Program-made: the position numbers and the translations under genes
Notes under the pieces: model-generated
Seen by the model: the letters and a program-made list of their open reading frames with translations, nothing else
What the model was told of the DNA's origin: nothing
Database searches by the model: none
DNA from: Mytilus californianus
Taxonomy: Eukaryota; Mollusca; Bivalvia; Mytilida; Mytilidae
Direction of reading: 5' to 3'
Assembly: GCF_021869535.1 (NCBI RefSeq)
Contig: NW_026262581.1
Coordinates: 116,774,771 to 116,838,770 of the forward strand
DNA: 64,000 nucleotides
Shown: one piece after another, positions 1-10,760 of the stretch
Numbering within the stretch: the stretch's first letter is position 1
How the letters are laid out: each line of letters starts with the position of its first letter

Positions 1-3000
1 TACTCATTGCTGCATGCTTCCTTACATGATTAACCGTAAAACTCACGATTGAGAATTTAAATCAATGGTTTCAAGATAACCTACACGATGGAGAGGAGCT
101 GACACCCCACATACCCTGGATTTAGTAATTACAAACGAAGAAGAGATGATTTCAAACTTAGAGTATATGAGCCCGCTTGGAAAAAGCGACCACTGCGTCC
201 TTTCCTTTGATTTTAACTGTAATGTAAATATAAAAAGAACACCAAGAATAGCTAAACTGTATAATCATGGAAATTACAAAGATTTTATTCAAGAGCTAAA
301 TAAAACAGACTGGCATGATAAACTCAATGCTGAAATTTCCATTGATAATAATTGGAATTATTTTTTAACCATTTTAAAAGAATTAGAACACAGATTTGTA
401 CCAACTAAAACAATGACACAAATAGGAAAAAAGAAAAATGTATTCCGTATAGACAAAAACACGAGAGAGTTGATTAAAAGGATTTTATCTAAAAAAAATC
501 ATAACTAAACAAGATCCAGAAACATGAGCTGAATACAACAAAGTCAGAAATCAGGCCAAAACATCAGTCAATAAACAAAAGAAATTATTTGAAAAAGGAT
601 TATCTGATAATGCCAAGACAAATCCTAAAGCCATATGGAGTTACATAAAATCCAAATCCAAGACAAGAAAAGGTATAGGTGACCTACACGTTGACTCGGA
701 AGATGTAAAATCTGGAGAAAAAAAACGGATGATAACAAACAAAAAGCTAAAATATTATCAGAGTATTTTACTAGTGTATTTACAAATGAACCCCAAGGCA
801 ATATCCAAGAACCTAAACATATCACAATACAAAACAAAATAGAGGAATTAAATATTGGCACTGATTTAGTATTGAAGCACCTTCAGAAAATAAAAACAGA
901 TAAATCTCCAGGCCCTGATAACCTACACCCCAGACTGTTTTTTGAAGTCAAGGAATGTATAGTTGAACCACTAGGCATCATTTTTAGCCAATCATTAACC
1001 CAAAAAGTAGTCCCAAAAGATTAGAAAAACGCTCTAGTGAGTGCAATCTTCAAAAAAGGGAATAAATTACAAGCAAAAAACTACAGAACAGTAAGCCTTA
1101 CATCAGTGGTTTGCAAAATCATGTAGAAAATTATAAGAGATATAAAAAAGAAGATGTGGTATTATTGCCAATGAGACAACTCTCCACAAGAGACCAAATG
1201 ACACAGAAATTAACAACTATAGGTCACCGTACGGCCTTCAACAATGAACAAAGCCCATACCGCACAGTCAGCTATAAAAGGCCCCGAAATGACAATGTAA
1301 AACAATATAAACGAGAAAACTAAAGGCCTAATTTATGTACAAAAAATGAACGAAAAACAAATATGTAACATATAAACAAACGACAACCACTGAATAACAG
1401 GCTTCTGACTTGGGACAGGCACATACATACAGAATGTGGCGTGGTTAAACATGTTAGCGGGATTCCAACCCTCCCCCTAACCTGGGACAGTGGTGTAACA
1501 GTACAACATAAGAACGAACTATAAAAATTAGTTGAAAGAGGCTTAACTCATCAGATGGATAAAAATACAAATACTACAAATACAAGTGGACGTGACCGGG
1601 TACTTGTACATCCAAACAACAAAAAGGCACTATATATAAGTACAGATCTGAACATATTAGCTATATGAAAGAAAATAAATTATTTTCAAATAAACAATAC
1701 GGTTTTATTTCTGGAAGATCAACAACACTACAACTACTAGAGGTAATAGATAAATGGACAGAAGCTATAGATAATGGCCATGAGGTTGATTGCATATACA
1801 CCGATTTCATGAAAGCCTTTGATAAAGTACCACACAGGCGACTCGTAAAGAAAATTGAGAAATTTGGGATAATAAATCCAATCCTAGACTGGATAACAGA
1901 TTTTCTGTCATATAGAAAACAAAGAGTTTCAGTGAATGGGGAAACATCAGAGTGGAAAGATGTAACATCTGGAATAACCCAAGGCTCAGTACTAGGCCCC
2001 CTGTTATTTGTTCTATACATAAACGACTTGCCAGATTGCGTCACATCGGATGCCTACTGATTAGCGGACGAAACCAAAATCTTTAGAATCATTGAAAACA
2101 AAGCAGACCAAGTTATACTGCAAAACGATTTAAAAAATCTTGAACAATGGAGTGATACATGGCTCTTGAAATTCCACCCAGAAAAATGTAAAGATTTAAG
2201 TATTAGCAGAGGGGTAAGAGATTACAGCACAACTTACAATCTATTAGGTCATGATATTATCAAATGCAGAGAAGAGAAGGATATTGGAGTAGTTATAGAC
2301 GAAGATTTAACCTTTGAAAAACACATATGCGAAAAAGTGAACAAAGCTAACTCAATCTTTGCGACAATTAGAAGAACGTTTAAAAATTTAAATGCAAAGA
2401 TCTTCATACCACTATACAAAACATTGGTGAGAACACACTTAGACTATGCTAGTCAGTATGGGCACCTTTCAAAAAGAAATTCATTGACAAAATCGAAAAT
2501 GTACAAAAAAGGGCTACACGCCAGATACCTGGATTCAACAAATTAAGTTATCCGGAAAGATTGAAAAAACTTAAGGTGCCAACATTGTCATATAGAAGGG
2601 TCCGAGGGGACATGATTGAGACATATAAGATACTAAACGGAAAATATGATCCAGAAACTAGTACATTTCTCAAACTAATTTCAAACACCGTAAATAGGCA
2701 TATCACAAGAGTTAATAGTAACACAATTATTCACCAACGATTTAAAACAAGCCTGAGGAAAAATAGCTTTGCTGTAAAAATTGCCAAATTATAGAATAAA
2801 CTACCAGATAAAGTAACAAAAGCTCCATCTATAAATTCGTTTAAAAATAGATTAGATAATAACTGGGAATACGAAGAAATCTATTATTCTGATTATCGAG
2901 CTGAAATAACAAGAAGCAGCAACAGAAATAATAGAGATAATAATTCAATATATGAGTCTGGTGAAGAGGAAACGTGAAGATCCTGTACCGGAAAACATCA

Positions 3001-3020
3001 TTAAGTAAGTAAGTAAGTAA
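1..3020 (+). mobile_element. Degenerate APE-type non-LTR retrotransposon (Jockey/CR1-like LINE), 5' end outside window
   Basis: The end of an endonuclease/exonuclease/phosphatase domain is readable at about 104-230 (LDLVITN, then PLGKSDH, the SDH catalytic motif). Reverse transcriptase fingers follow at about 845-1125 (KSPGPDNLHP, NYRTVSLTS), RT palm at 1652-2160 (FDKVPH, GITQGSVLGPLLF), and the C-terminal region to about 2976 (YPERLKKLKVPTLSYRRVRG). It ends in a (taag)n tail at 3001-3020, normal for this class. It is dead: in-frame stops (about 1022, 1124, 2058, 2792), a frameshift near 2530, and the F/YADD active-site box changed to LADE directly after a stop codon. A mussel repeat splits it at about 1131-1651. 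Confidence 0.9.
1131..1651 (+). repeat. Mussel interspersed repeat inserted in the LINE
   Basis: The RT reading stops after KIIRD and resumes as EHISYMKENKLFS after about 520 unrelated bases. The insert begins near 'gaagatgtggtattattgcc' and contains 'gccaatgagacaactctcc', a signature I associate with Mytilus interspersed repeats. A possible 4-bp target duplication (agat) lies at the edges. The 70-residue open frame inside it has no coding features. A related copy in the other orientation lies at 54.0-54.6 kb. Confidence 0.75.
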
Positions 3021-3348
3021 TATCTGGGAGTCGAGCTATTTTTTTTATAACCTGGAGATGCGTTATCAGGGGACCAACACCCTACGCTTCCCCTTCAATA
3101 AAAAAATATAATATTTTCACGAAAAACATCAATTTGTGTTCGCCTCGCTCAGCTAGGCTCATTTGTTAAGATCCAAATCAAAAGTTTCAAGACCGTGCAT
3201 AACTGGCATATCCAAAAAGGATTCACTGGAGTCACAACCAAATTCCCCACTTGAAGCTCTAGATCAACTACTGATGCAATATTGTATTGAATAATAATAT
3301 TATAAATAGAAATTGTAAGCATGTATTTTTTGTTATAACGAACAAAAG
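3021..3348. other. Intergenic, no gene seen
   Basis: AT-rich spacer between the LINE tail and the inverted-repeat element. Open frames are short and carry no recognisable motif. Confidence 0.5.
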
Positions 3349-3702
3349 TATACACCTAATCGCTATTTATTCCATTCCGGATAAGTTCTAAAATTACACA
3401 ACTTTTTCATCCAGTTGACGCTATCTGGGACCCTGTTTAAACAATGCACCATGCATGATACTTTTCAATGAGACCTGTTTAAAACATCGTAAATACTTCA
3501 AACACAATATTTTTTTGACTTTAATTTGAGTTTGGAAAAAGTGGATCATAATCTATCAAAGTTTCCTATTGATCGCTTTCTAAATTTTTCCCTCCCTCAG
3601 CTCGTTACTGATGACCTTTGTTTGCGGCCTGTTGACCCAAACAGGAAGTTGTCTAAATGACTGTTTTTTCCGGATTGGACTAAATAGCGATAAGGTGTAT
3701 TG
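3349..3702. mobile_element. MITE-like element with terminal inverted repeats
   Basis: The left end (3349-3385, 'tacacctaatcgctattta') is the imperfect reverse complement of the right end (about 3666-3702, 'taaatagcgataaggtgta'). Arms are about 33 bp and the element about 354 bp. There is no coding capacity. Its right end lies about 290 bp before the CENP-K start codon. Confidence 0.6.
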
Positions 3703-3991
3703 AGAAAGATGGGGGTGAAATTTTTATGTCTTTCATTGCAAGGGGGGTTTTGAATTTATTTTCCCTTTTCAATGTGGGTACTTGAAAAAATAAGGGAATT
3801 TTTTTCTCCCAGGTCCCCAAAGAAAGAAAATGACCAGTCCCTTACGGTTATTCTCCTTTCGTTTAATCAGCGATTTCTTTTTGGTATCGGAAAACATCAA
3901 ATGCACACTTTAGTTTGTATAATAATAAAACTTGTTTCCGCTTCCGTTTGATTTCTTTGCGGGAAATGCAACTTGAAAACAAAACAAAGTG

Positions 3992-4804
3992 ATGTCCTCT
4001 CCAATAAAAAATATCACATTACACCATACGGAAGGTGATTTTTTTGAATCTCTGAATCGTCTTCAAGAAGTTGACACTGAACCCATTTTAACTGAAACAT
4101 TAGCCTTCCCTGAGAAGACGGGAGTTGCACCTTCTTGTGGGTTGCTTGCGGAAAAAGTTGAACATACAACAGCTGAAATTAACATTGTTCAGAATTCGCC
4201 TTTATCCATCCTTCCAGATTCTAAGGAAGTCCACTATGGAGTAATAAAAGAAGAATTAGAGAAAAGCATTTCTGAATTAAATGATACTCTTACGTTCATA
4301 AATGCTGAAGCTCGTGAACTTGAGATTGAAATACATGAAGAGGGAAGCTGGAATGACCAAATTAGTGATGTAGTTCTTGATTCTCTCGCAAAAAGACTTA
4401 ATGAACAAAACTTTGAAACAAATGATGCAGAAGGTGCTAAGGAAAAGCTGAAAAGTGAAATAGCTGATAAAACAGCAAAAGCAAACATTTACTTCAAGCA
4501 GTTGTTAAAGGATTCATCACAGTTTTGTAGCAAATATTTTAAGTTACCTTCTGAGGAAGAATTCAACGATGTTCAGAAAAAGCTGCGCTCAGCTGATAAA
4601 ACAGTGACTGTTAGGAATATGCTCAGTTTGAAAGACATTATATCAGAATTGATGAACAAATGTTTTGATGAACCAAATCATCCGTATATAGTGCTGGACA
4701 AACGGTATTGGCCCCCATATGTTGAGTTGTTGCTTAGATGTCAGATTGTTGTCCGTCATCCAGATGATCCTAGGCGGGTTAAGCTTATTCCATTTCATTT
4801 GTGA
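3992..4804 (+). CDS. CENPK: Centromere protein K (CENP-K), single exon
   Basis: CENP-K is a subunit of the constitutive centromere-associated network; with CENP-H, I and M it links CENP-A chromatin to the outer kinetochore in the nucleus. The frame from the ATG at 3992 encodes 270 residues, against about 269 in human. A GTG codon precedes it in frame at 3989, but the ATG is the sensible start. The diagnostic part is the C-terminus: LKDIISELMNKCFDEP, then WPPYVELLLR and RHPDDPRRVKL, closely matching the vertebrate end (WPPYVELLLR, RHPEDP). The middle (about residues 85-190) is predicted helical and coiled coil, as the family requires; the N-terminus is divergent. It is unbroken by introns, whereas vertebrate CENPK has many. 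It is therefore either a natural intron-poor gene or an expressed or recent retrocopy; no poly-A remnant was clear downstream. Confidence 0.93.
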   Translation: MSSPIKNITLHHTEGDFFESLNRLQEVDTEPILTETLAFPEKTGVAPSCGLLAEKVEHTTAEINIVQNSPLSILPDSKEVHYGVIKEELEKSISELNDTLTFINAEARELEIEIHEEGSWNDQISDVVLDSLAKRLNEQNFETNDAEGAKEKLKSEIADKTAKANIYFKQLLKDSSQFCSKYFKLPSEEEFNDVQKKLRSADKTVTVRNMLSLKDIISELMNKCFDEPNHPYIVLDKRYWPPYVELLLRCQIVVRHPDDPRRVKLIPFHL

Positions 4805-5675
4805 CTGGGCAGTCATAGGTACATTGTTGTAGTTGTATTTATTTGACTGGAATATTATGTATTTAATATGTACAATAATGAACAAGTGTATTTTATTTGT
4901 TTTTATTTGAATTATAACTATTGATAACCATGTAAAGATTGCACTTTTGAAATTATACATGTATAAAATGTAAAATATTTAATGTAATTGTATAAATTTA
5001 AATGATGTGTACTCAGTCTCCAGATAACCAGTATACACATGTAAATTTCCAAAACTGACATCAAACACTCTTAACAACATGCTTAAAGGTACATGTAAAT
5101 CAGTGATCACTGAACAAAAAGATAAAATGTCAGATTAACAACTTCATGTAGTATAAACTTATTCTGACAAGGCTTGGTTGCACTGCTAAATTTTCACAGT
5201 AGGAATGATAATTGGATTGGAAGAATCTCTACATGTATAAACCTAACAAATATTCCCAATATTGTGCTGATTCAACAGTCTAATTGGTAGCATACATTGT
5301 ACATTATGCAGATAGTGTGTACCATACCACATAAATGTATATTCCCTTTGACTTGGTGATTGATACTACTTTTAAAGTCTGAACCCGTTACCAAACTTGG
5401 CAGGAATAATGTATTGATTTAACTGGTCAATTTTCAAATGTTTTAGCTTCTCTTCTGAAACATAAAACAACCAATAACATTACAAAATGTACACATATAT
5501 ATTAATCAGTTGTCAGACAAGTCTTTTCTGAAGCTCAGAAAACATTTGAGCCTCTAGTTTGCTGTTTTCATGAGTTTATCTGCTATTTTGGGGTTGGAAA
5601 ATTTCCTTTGCATTTTGAAAAGCTATTCATATTAGTTGGTAATTTTTAATCTCCAAATCAGTGCAAAAGAATAAT
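4805..5675. other. CENP-K 3' flank / 3' UTR, no further gene
   Basis: AT-rich sequence following the CENP-K stop codon. I found no convincing open frame and no unambiguous AATAAA before the repeat that starts near 5676, so the end of the transcript is not placed. Confidence 0.5.
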
Positions 5676-6440
5676 AAACAAGAGTGCACAGGCTGAAGTC
5701 TCGACTGCTTTTCTGGTCGTGATTGAATTAACATTATAAGTGTTAAAGAAAAGTATAACATAACATTTACACTTATATCAATGAACCACGTAAATGAGGT
5801 CAAGGTCAATGAACTATGTCAGACAGACATTTACACCTTACAATCATTCCATACACCAAATAAAGTTAACCTACTGCTTAAGAAACAGACTTAACCAAAA
5901 AAACTTACTACAAATAATTAAATACAATGAAGTTAATGAACCATAAAAATGAGGTCAAGGTAAGACCAACATGTACATCATACAATAATTCTATTTACCA
6001 TGGAAACATAACAAGGATCTTTGAATGATGAAAATGAGACCGACATGACCACCATTCGATCCTTTGATACACAGAATTTAGTTGACCAATTGCTTTGTAT
6101 CTGAGAAACAGACCAAATACTAGTAACAAAAACTTGAAATTGACCAATAAACCATGAAAATATGTCTAGGTCACAAGCAACCTGTCTGACAGACATGTAG
6201 ACATTACAAGGAACCCATATACCAAATATAGTTATCCTATTACCCATAAATAAGTGATAAATTCACATGACTAAAAAAACTAAAGAAAATGAGGACAATA
6301 GACACACAGCAGACATAAACATTGTAAAAGATGGGCAAAAGATACCAAAGAGATGTTCAGAAACTCATAAGTCGAAAAACAAACTGACAATGCAATGGCA
6401 ACATGAGCTATACAAGGTATGAAGCGTCCAGGTCTTCTAT
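5676..6440 (+). repeat. Non-autonomous element with tandem core repeats ('caagagtgcac' family)
   Basis: Begins 'aaacaagagtgcacaggctg' and carries about four diverged core units, each with 'ccatgaaaatgaggtcaagg'-like sequence followed by 'cagacatntacac' and 'ataccaaatatagttatcc'. Related copies occur at 38.37-38.62 kb (opposite strand) and 43.58-44.23 kb. Confidence 0.65.
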
Positions 6441-9400
6441 CCTCTAAAATATAAAGCTTCGTGCAAATGGTTTATGCAGCAGCCAGATCAGAATCTTTAT
6501 GTTTCCCATTTTGTGATTTGTGCAGGTGAAAGAAAATAGTATTGTACAATTTTGAATATTTTCATGAGAATAAATTTTGATTCATTGTCATCCAGAAAAC
6601 TTGTGAAATGTGAATCTATTTGATGATTTCTAAAAATTTATTGTTTCAATTTTAAGATAATCTGTAAGTAAGTATCCTTTTATTTAAAAAAAGACTATAT
6701 TTTGGGCCAAGAAGTTGTGTATCCTTTTATTTTTTAGCCAAGTAAGCCATTAATATGACTGTGCTTTGAAACTAAAAGCCAAATTTTGTGGTACAAGCTC
6801 CTTTATAGCAGCTTCTGTAGGTAATTGATAATAATCATTAAGGTAAGAATGTTCAAAACTGCATTAAATTCCCATAGATCAATAGAAATGCTGAGATTTA
6901 AAATGATCTACATCTTTATTTTAATAATTCCTTGACAAATATTGTTCATAAATAGCAAATATTTACAAATACAATATGAAAATGGAAAAAATACAACTGT
7001 AGAATAGTACAATTAAGCACACTTAATAACTTATCTTCCTTAAGAATAAAACAATGGTTCACTTGATCCTCAGCATTAAAAACTAAATTAATGAAGCAAT
7101 ATGAAATACAGTATAAAACTTTTTTACCAAAGTAAACCTACTGCTGAGATTATTTAAGGATGCCCAAATACAAAATGTAACAAACTGAGATGAACCTACA
7201 AAGTTAGTTTATAGTTCAATTAACATTTCTTTAGATAAGAATGTGGACAGGTACATGAACATTGATGTTAACTGATGTCTGTTATTTATTATTTTATTTT
7301 GGAAAGAGATCGTGTTTCCATTGCTTTGCTGTCATCCATTTTTTTTTAATTATACCAATTTCAAAAAGCTTTGTTTTTTTCTGTCTCAGTGATAAACCTG
7401 GATACTGATGTAAAAATCAAAGTCCAGGTATAAAAAAATGAAAAAAAGACAAATGAAATGATTTTTCAAACCTTTTTTAATTGAGGTTTCTTCAGATTTT
7501 ATAAACTTTTATTATTCAAATTCCATGAAATTCATATTTAAGTTTTGAAAAACCTACTTTTAAACATGGAAAATCTAATGTTATAGTGTTATAAAATAAG
7601 TCCAGTTTACAACCAAAATACAGAAATTTTTTTAACAGTTTTTTATTACACATAAAAAGGTTTCACCCATATATGAAAAACTATACAAATTTTATAAATT
7701 ATACCCGTTCATTTTTCATGAAAAACCACTTTTGTGAAATATAATAGAACCATCTAGAAATAAATTGTAGAATAAAAATTAATAGGATAAATTATTTCAA
7801 AACAAATACAATGCATTCATCTGAAATGCTCTAAATATTATGCATAAATTCAAACAAAATTCAAGAATAAATTTGTTAGATGCCTTTGTCTCATTATGAT
7901 GAGAATATTTCACCATTTTTATGAAAAAACAAAGGTTTCTTCTACAAGCACTTTATGAAGTTTGTATCATAGTTGGACAGACTTTTTTCCTAAAGTTATC
8001 TATGTGGTGCAAATGTAAAAATTAGGTCAAAGATGAATCGTGGAATGTAGGTCATGTGGGCATATTTTTTATGGGTAACTGAAAAGACTTAGGTAATATA
8101 TAATAACCATGCTAAAGTGGCATAGAACTTTACTGATCAGTTCTATATGACGTGTGCATAACAAATTTTTGGCTTGGAAACTGTCAGACAAATGATGCAT
8201 TTGTGACTTAGTAAATGCTGACAGGCAATCAATAGATATAAGAAGATGTGGTATGAGTGCCAATGAGACAACTCTCCATCCAAGTCACAATTTATAAAAG
8301 TAAACCATTATAGGTATGAATAAAGATTGGTATTTGAAAATAGTTCCCAGAAATAGATCTTAAAATTTTAATTGAGGTGTCCTAATTTTGGTGGAAATAA
8401 TGTTATTTTCTAGGTCTATGATGTGTGAAACTAAAAGTAATGTTAGAACATGTAAGAAGATTTATTTTCCTTGACAATCACTATACAGTTTACATGTAAT
8501 ATCCAACTAAACTGAAGATAAAATTCTTAGTCAACAGCACTGCTGCATGATGTTTAGGTCAAATTACTGACTTAACTTAGTAAGAAGCTGTCATACTGAC
8601 CTAACATTTAGCTTATGAAAAATCTAAAAAAATAGGTACATCTGAAAACCAAATTACTTGAATGTTTGCCATTTAGTATCTGATAGCTGATTTTAAATCT
8701 GAAACTGTACAAAAGTCAATTAAGTATGAAATGCATGTGTAACTAACATAATATGGGTAAAATAGGTACCTCAAAACATCACAAATGAATGTGTGAATTC
8801 AAGCAAAAGGAAAACCTTGTTACTGTGTTACAAATACTAGCAAAATACTTGAAAGTTATAGCTACTGTAAATTCAGAAATGTTTGTGTATACTAGTACAC
8901 ATATTTACTTACTGTAAATTCAGAAATGTTTGTGTATACTAGTACACATATTTACTTTTTGTATTGTTGAACAATGGACAAAAATCGAGATTAAGTAATT
9001 CCATTTCAGGAAATGCTGCATCAAATTAGTACTATCAAAATTTAAAATGCAAGATTTTATGTCTGCGAAACCTATCTTGTTGCAATAATAAAAACATGGC
9101 AAAAATTTCAGAATTTACAGCTCTTTACCTATATCACTCCCCTTTCCTTTATCTATAGTAATTGTTTGTTGACCAATGAGATCATCTGATATACATGAAT
9201 GATTTGCAAAGATAAAGATTTGTTTTTAAACATTGATAACAATGACAGACGCCAGGTGATGACAATAACTTACATGAACCGCTGGTCTTAGTGAGCTGAA
9301 AAGCACCAATTAATTCAGAAAACACTCTAGCACTAGAAAGGCTCGTGAGATATCAACCTCATACACTTTTGCAATTTGGAATATTATTGTTCTGTTTCTC

Positions 9401-10651
9401 AGTCATTTATAACAGTTGTGGGAAGCTATTTAGTCTTGAGGTAAGAATCAAAGAGTGGGGAGCAACTTCTTTAATTGTGGGATGTTAATAACTTTTTACT
9501 TTTAATTTGTTTGGTAAATTTTAGAAGAAGTCCAATCAAAACATTTGTTGTCATCTCTTTATAGAAAGGTATTGGAAGGGATCTGAGAAACAGCACATAT
9601 ATTTTATGGCCTTCTATGCATAAATATTGCCACACTCCGTATATAAAAGCAAAACACACATAAAACTATTTCCATAACAAAATGATTCATTCAGTATCAG
9701 AAATTGAACTTGTACATAGTACTACATGTTGAGAGGTAATAAAACATGCTAATATAATAAACCCATCTGCAGAATACAAGTGATTGTTTATCCTTAGACT
9801 TGATCAATTGAAACAAATTTCCTATTTGGTAACCACAAAAACAATGCATTTCATGGATCCAATCACACTTAAGTTATTCATTGCACAAAATTTTATTTTG
9901 CATTGAGAGTAAGTAATGTTCAACTAAATTGATATTTTATTTCTGTACCAATAAATATTTGCACATTTTTACAACCATTTACTGGTAGATAACAGATTAA
10001 TTTGAATGTTTTGGTTGCAATGTCATTTTCTGAGTATTGATCAGTCATAAATTAACATAAGACTAATTTCTTGTTCCAACTGACCTAAGGTGTGTGATGG
10101 TGCAATGAACCCTGACTTGCCCATTGCTGATGTATATTGGAGATGGTTCAATAAAACATGCCTGGTATCTATTTGCTGTCAAAAGTTGTAATCACCTTAC
10201 AGCAATTACGAACAACATTAGCCGAAATTTATCAAGTATATAAAATATAAAAATGATTGGTTAATTTCATTTTTGTTTCTTCATCCACTAAACAATTTCT
10301 AAAAATAACTTGAATACAAATCACAATGAAGCAGAAAAAATGCATCTTTGTGTGTTTGTTAAATGGATGAGTGAATCCAGTGTAACTAGAGAATCAAGGT
10401 ACTACCATCCACATGGTATATTATTTACAGCATGCAGCAATACACTAATATCACAGATGTATATAATGTTACGGTAATCTCATAGAATAAGATACCCTAA
10501 ATCATTTTGTCCTGGAAAAAAATCAATGAATCCACCAACATGGAAATTTTCAATGCCCTAATTTTTTCTTTGCTGCTACAACCTACAACTCTCCTGAACA
10601 GCTGAACAAATACTACAAATACGTGGTCCTAAACATCAGACTGAACACCTA
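6441..10651. other. IPO13 3' flank / probable long 3' UTR; no gene seen
   Basis: AT-rich DNA downstream of the IPO13 stop codon. It holds a 47-bp direct tandem duplication (8863-8956) and a short mussel-repeat fragment near 8238-8300. The open frames are short and lack motifs. The IPO13 polyadenylation site cannot be fixed because TTTATT (AATAAA on the minus strand) occurs many times by chance here. Confidence 0.45.
8863..8956. repeat. 47-bp tandem duplication (2 copies)
   Basis: 'tactgtaaattcagaaatg...' at 8863 is repeated without change from 8910; each copy includes the palindrome-like 'gtatactagtacac'. Confidence 0.9.
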
Positions 10652-10760
10652 TCACAAAAATGCAGATGCTTGTGCTGCATACTCTGTTCCAAATAGTCCT
10701 CGACATTTAAGTGTAAACTCCTTCACAATTTCTCTTCCGCGCCTTTTGTTTCCTTTTTCT
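10652..10760 (-). CDS. IPO13: IPO13 coding exon 28, C-terminus and stop (residues 921-956)
   Basis: Encodes (R)EKGNKRRGREIVKEFTLKC then RGLFGTEYAAQASAFL and TGA at 10654-10652; human ends NKRRVKEMVKEMTLLCRGLHGTDY. Acceptor TTTCAG. Confidence 0.95.
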
